This document shows positions 9,550-17,494 of a DNA stretch of 64,000 bases, piece after piece. The stretch's first letter is position 1. Every line of letters starts with the position of its first letter. The stretch is from positions 26,971 through 90,970 of the forward strand of contig JBDNHK010000100.1 of NCBI GenBank assembly GCA_041688815.1, read 5' to 3'. Source of the DNA: Rhabdothermincola_A sp041688815 (GTDB taxonomy: Bacteria > Actinomycetota > Acidimicrobiia > Acidimicrobiales > Acidimicrobilacustridaceae). The notes beneath the pieces were generated by a model, which did no database searches, was not told the origin of the DNA, and saw only the letters and a program-made list of their open reading frames with translations. Position numbers and translations under genes: made by a program.

Positions 9550-9555
9550 AGGCTA
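9550..9555 (-). promoter_or_regulatory. Putative -10 box of the HAD phosphatase gene
   Basis: On the minus strand TAGCCT precedes the ATG by 6 bases, consistent with a leaderless transcript. Confidence 0.4.
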
Positions 9556-9602
9556 CGGGGGCGCGTCGGGCCGCCCCGGCATTTCGTGCGTGTAGTTGGC
9601 CC

Positions 9603-9631
9603 TTGACCCGGGTCGACGCCTCTCCTACGGT
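9603..9631 (+). promoter_or_regulatory. Promoter of the tad operon (TTGACC-N17-TACGGT)
   Basis: A -35 box TTGACC (9603-9608), a 17-base spacer and a -10 box TACGGT (9626-9631) form the best consensus promoter in the window. It lies about 70 bases before the first tad gene. This operon therefore has a normal 5' leader with a GGAGGG ribosome binding site, unlike the leaderless genes. Confidence 0.65.
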
Positions 9632-9702
9632 GAGTTCCACCTTCCCCCGGTGTTCGTCATGGGTGCGCCTCAGCGCTGCGCCCCAGCCTCGGAGGGTTGG
9701 AA

Positions 9703-10373
9703 ATGCTCGTTGCTTGTTGGTCCGCCAAGGGCGGTTCCGGTACCACCACCGTCACGGCGGCGTTGGGTAAGATCCTTGCCGCCCGGGCCGACGACGGGGC
9801 CCTCCTCGTCGATCTGGGCGGCGATCTCCCCGCCGCGCTCGGGGCCCCTGAGCCCGACGGTCCGGGCCTGGCCGAATGGCTCGCCGCTGGCCCCGCCGTA
9901 CCGGCCGATGCCCTCGCCCGGCTCGAGGTGCGGATCAGTCCCGGTCTACGCCTTCTCCCTCGGGGTTCGGGTCCGCTCACACGACCGGCACGGGCTGAGG
10001 TCTTGGCCGAGGTGTTGGCCGACGACGTGCGCCCGGTGGTGGTCGATGTGGGCCGGGTCACCGCCGACGGCACGGCCGGTGAAGCGGCCGATGTCGCTCG
10101 CCTTCTCGCCGGCGTCAGCACGGTGTCGTTGCTCGTGACCCGTCCCTGCTTCCTGGCCGTGCGGCGGGCGCTGGCCCTGCCGTTGCGGCCATCGGGGGTG
10201 GTGCTGCTGACCGAGGAGGGTCGGGCCCTGGGGGGGCGAGACATCGAAGACATCCTGGGGGTGCCGGTGGTGGCCGAGATCGCCTCGGATCCAGCCGTCG
10301 CCCGAGCGGTGGACGCCGGGATGTTGGGGTCCCGGATTCCCCGGAGTCTCGAACGCGCTCTGCGCCACGCCGC

Positions 10374-10377
<4 letters not shown>
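9703..10377 (+). CDS. Septum-site/TadZ-like P-loop ATPase
   Basis: A 224-residue MinD/ParA-type protein with a deviant Walker A motif, SAKGGSGTTTVT, near residues 8-19 and a DLGGDLPAAL segment. This family (Ssd in mycobacteria, TadZ/CpaE elsewhere) positions Tad secretion systems at the pole or septum. The ATG at 9703 is preceded by GGAGGG with 6-base spacing, better than the in-frame TTG at 9697. It is the first gene of the tad operon and overlaps tadA by 4 bases. The C-terminal half lacks other recognisable motifs. Confidence 0.8.
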
Positions 10378-11605
<1,228 letters not shown>

Positions 11606-11609
<4 letters not shown>

Positions 11610-12394
11610 CGCCCACGTTCGGAGCGTTGGTGGCGGTCGCGGCCGTCGTGGCGGCGGTGATGACCCTCGCTGGGAGTCCGACAACCGGCCGGGTGGCCCG
11701 CCGCCGGGCTCGGCTGCTGGCTTCGGCTCAACTCGATCGGGTCGATCTCGGGCGCGGTGGCGACCCGGGTCTCGCTCTGATCCAACGACTGGTCGTGACC
11801 ATGGTGGGGAGACTCCACCTCGCGCGCCTCGACCGGGGCCGGCGCTCCCGTCGGGCCGACCGGGCCGTGCCCATCCTGCTCGAGTCGGTGGCGCGTGAGC
11901 TGCGCTCCGGTGCATCGCTGGTCGGTGCCGTCACCGTCGCCACCCGTGAGCTCGAGGCCAGGGTCCCCTCTGCGGACCCGGCCATTGGCGTCCTGGCCAC
12001 GTCGCTGGCCCGTGGCGTGCCGTTGTCGGTCGCCGTGCCCACATGGATCGGCTTCGAGCCGTCGGCGTCGCGCCATCTGGCCGGCACCGCCTTGTTGGTC
12101 GCCGGCGACACCGGGGGAGCCTCCGCCCTCGTCATCGACGGTGTGGCCGACACGTTGCGCGACCGAGTGGCGCTCGAGCGGGAGGTTGCGGCGCTGTCGT
12201 CCCAGGCGCGGGCTTCAGCGGTCCTGCTCGTGGTCGCTCCTGTCGTTGTCGCCGTGCTCGCGGCCATGGCCGACGAGCGGATCGCCGCGTTCTTGCTGTC
12301 CACCCCACTCGGGTGGTCGTGCATCCTCCTCGGGCTGTTGCTCGACCTGGCCGGGGCGGCATGGATGTCGTTCACCATCGGGCGGTCCACGTGA
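11606..12394 (+). CDS. tadB: Tad inner-membrane platform protein TadB
   Basis: A 262-residue type II secretion F-domain protein. It has an N-terminal membrane segment (LVAVAAVVAAVMTLAG), a cytoplasmic helical domain containing the T2SF pattern LESVARELRSGASLVGAV, and two C-terminal membrane helices. It would form the inner-membrane platform with TadC and contact the TadA ATPase. The ATG overlaps the tadA stop (ATGA at 11606), which sets the start. Confidence 0.85.
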
Positions 12395-13242
12395 GCGCCA
12401 CGGCCCCCCTCATCGCGGTTCTCGTCATCGTCTCGGTGCTGCTAATGGTGCCGCCCTCGGGGGTTCGTGATCGGCGGTTACGTCATCGTCTCGGCGCCTT
12501 GTCCTCCCGAGCAGTTGGTGGCGCCGACGCCGTGGAGGAGGACAACGCCCTGGTCCACGCCGACGAGAGAATGGTGCCGGTGGTGCTCGTTGCCCTGCGC
12601 CGCCTCGGTCGGTGGGTTCGTGGGTCGCTTCGCCTCGATTCCGAGCCCCGGGCCGATCTGGCCGGCGGGGTGGTCGCGGTGCTGATCCTGCCGGTCTGGC
12701 TGGCCGTCGGTCCAGTGCCAGCGCTGCTTCTCGCCGGCTCGGTCGTCGCCGCCGGCGAGTGGGCCGCCCGTCGCGTCCCCGCTCGGCACGAAGAAGCAGT
12801 ACGGGCGGTTCTGCCCGATGTCGTCGACCTGTTCCGACTGGCGGTCGGGGCCGGGATGTCGGTGCATCAGAGTATTGACGTCGTGGCGGCCCGGGCCGCC
12901 GAGCCTGCGGGCTCGGCGTTGCGCGAGGTCTGTCGTCGCGTGACCCTCGGCGTGCGCCTCGGCGACGCCCTGGGTGCGCTCGACCGCCTGGGGGAGCCGG
13001 GCCGGCCGCTGGCGGCCGCGCTCACGGCATCGGCCCGCTACGGCGCCCCGCTCACCGTTGCTCTCGAACGGGTCGTGGTCGATTCCAGGGTGCTGCGGCG
13101 CCGACGGGCCGAGGAACGAGCCCGCAAGCTGCCGGTCAAGCTCCTCTTTCCGCTGGTGTTCTGCGTGCTCCCCGCTTTCGGCTTGCTGGCGGTGGTGCCG
13201 CTGTTGGCCGGTGCGCTCCCGTCGCTCTCGTCGACCGGTTGA
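12391..13242 (+). CDS. tadC: Tad inner-membrane platform protein TadC
   Basis: A 283-residue second T2SF-domain protein, partner of TadB. It has an N-terminal membrane helix, a middle pair of hydrophobic segments, the motif AVGAGMSVHQSIDVVA followed by ASARYGAPLTVALERVV, and a C-terminal membrane helix (LFPLVFCVLPAFGLLAVVPL). The GTG at 12391 overlaps the tadB stop (GTGA). It is the last of the four tightly coupled assembly genes before a 79-base gap to the pilin-like genes. Confidence 0.85.
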   Translation: MSATAPLIAVLVIVSVLLMVPPSGVRDRRLRHRLGALSSRAVGGADAVEEDNALVHADERMVPVVLVALRRLGRWVRGSLRLDSEPRADLAGGVVAVLILPVWLAVGPVPALLLAGSVVAAGEWAARRVPARHEEAVRAVLPDVVDLFRLAVGAGMSVHQSIDVVAARAAEPAGSALREVCRRVTLGVRLGDALGALDRLGEPGRPLAAALTASARYGAPLTVALERVVVDSRVLRRRRAEERARKLPVKLLFPLVFCVLPAFGLLAVVPLLAGALPSLSSTG

Positions 13243-13256
13243 CCAGGATTCGAATC

Positions 13257-13273
13257 GTCGCCCGGTGGGCGAC
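13257..13273 (+). other. Hairpin between tadC and the pilin-like gene
   Basis: A 7-bp perfect stem (GTCGCCC/GGGCGAC) with a GGT loop lies in the 79-base gap. Such a structure could attenuate transcription or stabilise a processed pilin mRNA. The role is inferred only. Confidence 0.3.
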
Positions 13274-13321
13274 CCATCGGCGCCCGGGTGCCCTTCGTCC
13301 CGTCGAGAAAGGCGAAGCATC

Positions 13322-13552
13322 ATGCACACCCTCGTAGTCCGCGCCCACGTGGCGCTCATCCTGGCCCTCTCTGAGGGTCGTCGAGCTCGTCGAGCCGGCG
13401 GCGAACGCGGCCAGACCACGGCGGAGTACGCCCTGGTCCTGCTCGGCGCCGCCGGCATCGCGTTGTTGCTCGTGGGCTGGGCCACCAAGTCCGGTGCCGT
13501 GGGCAAGCTGTTCGACACCGTCGTCAACGACATCATCGGCAAGGTCCGGTGA
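13322..13552 (+). CDS. DUF4244 pilin-like small membrane protein
   Basis: A 76-residue protein with a charged N-terminus, the sequence ERGQTTAEYALVLLGAAGIA and one hydrophobic helix, then an amphipathic tail (LFDTVVNDIIGKV). Gly-Gln-Thr-Thr-Ala-Glu-Tyr just before the helix resembles a class III (Flp-type) prepilin cleavage site. The family corresponds to Rv3656c of the mycobacterial tad locus. It is likely the secreted pilin-like substrate of TadABC. A purine-rich GAGAAAGG lies upstream of the ATG. No prepilin peptidase gene is present in the window. Confidence 0.8.
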   Translation: MHTLVVRAHVALILALSEGRRARRAGGERGQTTAEYALVLLGAAGIALLLVGWATKSGAVGKLFDTVVNDIIGKVR

Positions 13553-13977
13553 CGGTGGCGAGGAGGGAGAGCCGTCACCGGTTCGAGGCGGCGGTGACCC
13601 GCGGCGATGCCGGTCAGGCCACGGTCGAGCTGGCGATGGTTCTCCCCCTCGTCGTGCTGCTTCTGCTTCTGGTGGCCCAGGTCGCGCTCGTGGCCCGCGA
13701 CCAGGTGGCCGTGGTGCACGCCGCTCGTGAGGCAGCCCGCGCCGCGGCGGTGGCCGAGCGAGCCGCGGACCGCGGGGCGGCCGCGACCAGGGGCGCTCGG
13801 GCCTCGGGATCGTTCGACCCCGACGAGATCGACGTTCGGGCCGAGCCGGTCGAGGGGGGTAGAAGGATTCGCGCCACGGTGCGTTACACCGTCCGGACGA
13901 ATCTTCCTCTCGTCGGGGCGTTGGTGCCCGACGTCGACCTCGTGGCCGATGCGGTGATGCGCGTGGAACAGCCCTGA
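13549..13977 (+). CDS. TadE-like pseudopilin
   Basis: A 142-residue TadE-family protein. It has a basic N-terminus, the motif DAGQATVELAMVLPLVVLLLL with the conserved Glu after the cleavage-like site, one membrane helix and an exterior domain that begins with a long amphipathic helix (AAREAARAAAVAERAA). It would be a minor pseudopilin of the Tad machine. The GTG start overlaps the preceding stop (GTGA). It ends 22 bases before the convergent helicase gene. Confidence 0.82.
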   Translation: MTVARRESRHRFEAAVTRGDAGQATVELAMVLPLVVLLLLLVAQVALVARDQVAVVHAAREAARAAAVAERAADRGAAATRGARASGSFDPDEIDVRAEPVEGGRRIRATVRYTVRTNLPLVGALVPDVDLVADAVMRVEQP

Positions 13978-13998
13978 GCAGACGGGCCGACCACCGGG

Positions 13999-16275
13999 TC
14001 AGTCGCGGAGCACCTGTCGGAGAAGCGCGGCGGCCCCTTCCTTGTGCAACGGTTCGTTGCCGTTGCCGCACTTGGGCGACTGCACGCACGACGGGCAGCC
14101 GTCGTGGCAGTCACACTGCTCGATGACCTCGAGGGTGGCGGCGAGGTGGCGGTCGCCGGCGGCGAAGCCCAGCTCGGCCACCCCGGCACCGCCGGGATAG
14201 CCGTCGTAGATGACGATCGTGGCCATGCCCGTCTCGGAGAGCATCGGGGTGGACACCCCGCCGACGTCCCAACGGTCGCAGATGGTGAACAGCGGCAGGA
14301 TGCCGATCGCCGCGTGTTCGGCGGCGTGCAACGCTCCGGGCACGGTGGCGGCGGTGAGCCCGGCATCGGCCAGCACCTCGTCGGGGAGGGCGTACCAGAA
14401 CGCCCGCGTGATCAGCTCGCCGGGGGGGAGGTCGAGATCGTGGACGCCGAGCTGCTCGCCGGTGAAGGTGTCGATGCGGCGGTATCCCACGACCTGCGAC
14501 CGGACCCGTACCGGGCCCACGGCGAGGTCGACGGCACCGAGCCGGCGGTGCTGCTCGCGGTCGAGCACGGCGATCTCGGTTGTGGTGCGCGGCTGGGTGT
14601 ACTCACCTCCGTCACAAGGTTCGACGAGGGCCACGCGGTCGTCGAGATCGAGGTCGTTCACCCGCCACGACTGGCCCTGGTGCAGGTAGACCGCGCCCGG
14701 GTGCACGAGTCGAGCGGCCCGGCCCCCGTCCACGGTGCCCACGAGGGTGCCGTCGGTTCGGGCGATGCGGAACTCGTCGCCGCCGGCGTTGCGCAACCCC
14801 ACCGCCCGTGACGGCCAGCCCCGTTGGGCCCACACTGCGGCCGGCCCGCGGCGGGGGTGAGCGGGGCGCAGGCGCAGGGTCTCGTCGACCACGAGGTCTC
14901 GCACCCCGTCGTCGAGCAGCCCGGGCCACCAATGATCGTCGGCCGGGGTCAGCGGCAGCTCGTAGGCGGCGCAGGCCAAGTGGGGCAGCAGCACGTGGGG
15001 GTTGGCGGGGTTGATGACGGCTGGTTCGGGAGGGCGGGTGAACAGCTCGGCGGGGTGGTGGACGAACCACTGATCGAGCTGGTCGTCGCCGGCCACCAGA
15101 GCGGCGATCGACGTGCGGGTCTCGCGTCCGGCCCGGCCGGCCTGCTGCCACATCGAGGCCACGGTGCCGGGGAACCCGTTGAGCACGACAGCGTCGAGGC
15201 CGCCGACGTCGATGCCGAGCTCGAGCGCGGTGGTGGCCACCACGCCGCGCAGGTGGCCGCTGAAGAGCCGGCGTTCGATGTCGCGCCGCTCGGAGGTGAG
15301 GTACCCACCGCGGTAGGGCCGGACAGTGTCGGCCAGGTCGGGGCGGAGGCGCCGCTTCACGTCGGCGGCCACGAGCTCGGTGCCCTTGCGGCTGCGGCAG
15401 AAGGCGATGGTGCGGTGCCCCTGCCCGACCAGCGCGCTCATGAGCTCGGCGGTGTCGCGGGCGGCGGAGACCGAGCGGCCCGTGGCCTGCTGTTCGGCGG
15501 CCGGGTTCCAGAGCAGGAAGAGCCGCTCGCCCCGGGGGGAACCGTCGTCGGTGACGGCGTCGACCGGGAGGCCGCAGAGCTCCGACGCCAGGCGCCCGGG
15601 TTCGCCGATCGTGGCCGAGGTGAAGACGAAGGTGGGGTTCGAGCCGTAGTGCGCGCAGATCCGACGCAACCGCCGCAGGAGGTGGGCCACATGGCTGCCG
15701 AAGATGCCGCGCAGGGTGTGCAGCTCGTCGATCACGACGTAGCGGAGGCGCAGGAAGAAGGTGGCCCAGCGGGCGTGGTGGGGCAGCATGCCCACGTGGA
15801 GCATGTCGGGGTTGGTCAGCACCACGTTGGCGTGGGCGCGGGCCCGGGCCCGTTCCTCGGGGCTGCAGTCACCGTCGTAGGCGGCGGCGACCAGACGGGG
15901 GACCTCCATGGCCGTGAGCGAACGGAGCTGGTCCTGGGCCAGGGCCTTGGTGGGGAACAACATGAGTGCGGAGCCGGCCCGCAGCCCCTGGCTCACGGCT
16001 TCGGCGATGGGGGCTTGGAAGCACAGCGACTTGCCCGACGCGGTGCCGGTGGCGATGGCCACCGAACGCCCGGCGCGGGCCAGGTCGATGGCCTGGGCCT
16101 GGTGCGACCAGAAAGCGTCGACCCCGAGGGCCGAGTGGACCTCGGGCGGCAGCGGTTCGGCCAGTTCCGCGGTGCGGGCCTGACGAGCGGGGAGGCGCTC
16201 GACGTGGATGAGTCGCGGGTCGCCGGCCAGCGCCGCGCAGAACGCTTCAGGACCCGGGTCGGCGGGGAGCGCCAT
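13999..16275 (-). CDS. MrfA-like DEAD/DEAH-box helicase with C-terminal zinc-binding (DUF1998) domain
   Basis: A 758-residue superfamily 2 helicase. It has motif I TGTASGKSLCF near residue 77, motif II DELH, motif III TSATIGEP, helicase-C motifs TALELGIDVGG and QQAGRAGR, and a C-terminal domain with the four-cysteine cluster CDCHDGCPSC...CGNGN. This architecture matches Bacillus MrfA, which acts in mitomycin-lesion repair, and mycobacterial Rv3649, which also closes the tad locus. It is probably a 3'-5' DNA helicase in repair. TAGGGT 6 bases before the ATG suggests a leaderless transcript, although GAGGAG in between could also act as a ribosome binding site. Confidence 0.9.
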   Translation of the reverse strand: MALPADPGPEAFCAALAGDPRLIHVERLPARQARTAELAEPLPPEVHSALGVDAFWSHQAQAIDLARAGRSVAIATGTASGKSLCFQAPIAEAVSQGLRAGSALMLFPTKALAQDQLRSLTAMEVPRLVAAAYDGDCSPEERARARAHANVVLTNPDMLHVGMLPHHARWATFFLRLRYVVIDELHTLRGIFGSHVAHLLRRLRRICAHYGSNPTFVFTSATIGEPGRLASELCGLPVDAVTDDGSPRGERLFLLWNPAAEQQATGRSVSAARDTAELMSALVGQGHRTIAFCRSRKGTELVAADVKRRLRPDLADTVRPYRGGYLTSERRDIERRLFSGHLRGVVATTALELGIDVGGLDAVVLNGFPGTVASMWQQAGRAGRETRTSIAALVAGDDQLDQWFVHHPAELFTRPPEPAVINPANPHVLLPHLACAAYELPLTPADDHWWPGLLDDGVRDLVVDETLRLRPAHPRRGPAAVWAQRGWPSRAVGLRNAGGDEFRIARTDGTLVGTVDGGRAARLVHPGAVYLHQGQSWRVNDLDLDDRVALVEPCDGGEYTQPRTTTEIAVLDREQHRRLGAVDLAVGPVRVRSQVVGYRRIDTFTGEQLGVHDLDLPPGELITRAFWYALPDEVLADAGLTAATVPGALHAAEHAAIGILPLFTICDRWDVGGVSTPMLSETGMATIVIYDGYPGGAGVAELGFAAGDRHLAATLEVIEQCDCHDGCPSCVQSPKCGNGNEPLHKEGAAALLRQVLRD

Positions 16276-16281
16276 CTCCTC

Positions 16282-16287
16282 ACCCTA
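16282..16287 (-). promoter_or_regulatory. Putative -10 box of the helicase gene
   Basis: TAGGGT on the minus strand, then GAGGAG, then the ATG. The -10 spacing is that of a leaderless start. Confidence 0.4.
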
Positions 16288-16423
16288 GGTGAACATCCGT
16301 ACGATCGGGCGTTTTCGGGCCGGGCTGGTCCTGGCGGTGCGGCGATCGGCATTCAGCTCGCCGGTACGCTCGTCCTGTCCTCCGACAACCCTCGCGTCGG
16401 CGGCGTTGAAAGTCGGAGTTGCC

Positions 16424-16780
16424 GTGCTCTTCGATGTCACCTTGAAGGCCGACCCGTCCCACCCCTCGCTGACCGTGGTGTCGGTGGTCGGTGAGCTCGA
16501 CGTCGCCACGGCCCCGAAGCTGCGTCAGGAACTGGTCGCGCTCGCGGCCTCGTCCCCGGCCGGGGTCGTTGTCGACCTGGGGGGGATCGACTTCCTCGAC
16601 TCCACCGGACTCGGCGTCCTGCTCGGGGCCCTCAAGCGGGCCCGCACGGCCGGGTTCGGCTTCGCCCTCGCCAACGCCGAGCCGCAGGTGGCACGGGTCT
16701 TCGAGGTCACGCGCCTCGTCGACATCCTTCCGTTGCACCCGACGGTTGCCGAAGCGGTGGCCGCGATCGTGGAGGCCTGA
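16424..16780 (+). CDS. STAS-domain anti-sigma factor antagonist
   Basis: A 118-residue STAS protein of the SpoIIAA/RsbV class. The phosphorylatable Ser is Ser60 in DFLDSTGLGVLL. Unphosphorylated, it would bind and sequester the anti-sigma kinase encoded next door, freeing a sigma factor. The GTG at 16424 (GGAG 5 bases upstream) gives the usual family length. An earlier in-frame ATG would add 45 residues of unlikely sequence. Three bases separate it from the kinase gene, so the two are cotranscribed. Confidence 0.87.
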   Translation: MLFDVTLKADPSHPSLTVVSVVGELDVATAPKLRQELVALAASSPAGVVVDLGGIDFLDSTGLGVLLGALKRARTAGFGFALANAEPQVARVFEVTRLVDILPLHPTVAEAVAAIVEA

Positions 16781-16783
16781 GAG

Positions 16784-17278
16784 GTGGGGGAGATCCGTCT
16801 CGAGATCCCGGCCCGCCCGGAGTATCTGTCGCTGGCCCGTCAGGTCGTCGCCGCCGCCGCGGCCGTCGAACCGCGTTTTCGATCCGAGCGCATCGACGCG
16901 TTGCGCCTCGCCGTATCGGAGGCCACCACCAACGCCGTCCAGTCCCACGCCGATCTCGGCTCCGGTGAGCGCATCGTGATCACCTGCGATCTCGACGAGG
17001 AGCGCATCGAGGTGGAGGTCATCGACCGTGGTGGGGGATTCGACCCCGACGAGTTGCCTGCGGTCCCCGAACCGGGCGATCCGGAACGGCTCGAGTTCGA
17101 GCGCGGCCTCGGCATCCCCATCATGCGTGAGCTCACCGACGAGTCCGAGATCCGGCCGTCGCCCGAGGGCACCGCCGTGCGCCTCGTCGTGTATCGCAGC
17201 GAGGCCTCGGCCGAACGCAGCCGGACCGACCCCGCGGTCGATGCCCCCGACGCCGACGTCCGTGACGGCGGCGAGTGA
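16784..17278 (+). CDS. RsbW-like anti-sigma serine kinase (HATPase_c)
   Basis: A 164-residue GHKL ATPase of the SpoIIAB/RsbW type, which phosphorylates its STAS antagonist and holds a sigma factor inactive. The N box is LAVSEATTNAVQSH near residue 45, the G1 box VIDRGGGFDP, and the G2-like segment RGLGIPIMREL. The last 25 residues are acidic and look disordered. Its target sigma factor is not adjacent; the SigB-like factor at 5.2 kb is a candidate only by guess. Together with the SpoIIE phosphatase beyond the mrp operon it would complete a partner-switching set. Confidence 0.88.
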   Translation: MGEIRLEIPARPEYLSLARQVVAAAAAVEPRFRSERIDALRLAVSEATTNAVQSHADLGSGERIVITCDLDEERIEVEVIDRGGGFDPDELPAVPEPGDPERLEFERGLGIPIMRELTDESEIRPSPEGTAVRLVVYRSEASAERSRTDPAVDAPDADVRDGGE

Positions 17279-17494
17279 ACTTCGGGGACACCTCGAGGGG
17301 GGCCGATCGGCCCGTTGCGGACCGTTGGGTACCATGACGCCACTGCCCGTCACCAACTCGTCATATTCGAGAAACTCGGGCGAGATTCACGGGCGCTAGA
17401 CCCTCCCCGAACCCCGAAGCCCGACCACGCCGTCGGGAGCGGTGGGCCGAGGTGGTCGACCGGCCGAGAAGCTCCCCGCTGAAGGAGACACACC
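17279..17494 (+). promoter_or_regulatory. mrp operon leader region with palindrome
   Basis: This 216-base gap holds no gene. It contains a perfect 14-base palindrome GGGCCGATCGGCCC (17300-17313), preceded by CCTCGAGG (17291-17298), and a -10-like TACCAT (17330-17335). The long untranslated stretch before mrpA and the palindrome suggest regulated transcription, perhaps an operator or a terminator for the upstream pair. No known riboswitch is recognised. Confidence 0.35.

Noticed and set aside
14824..16494. 556-codon open frame antisense to the helicase gene
   Set aside because: It mirrors the MrfA-like coding frame and has no recognisable motif.
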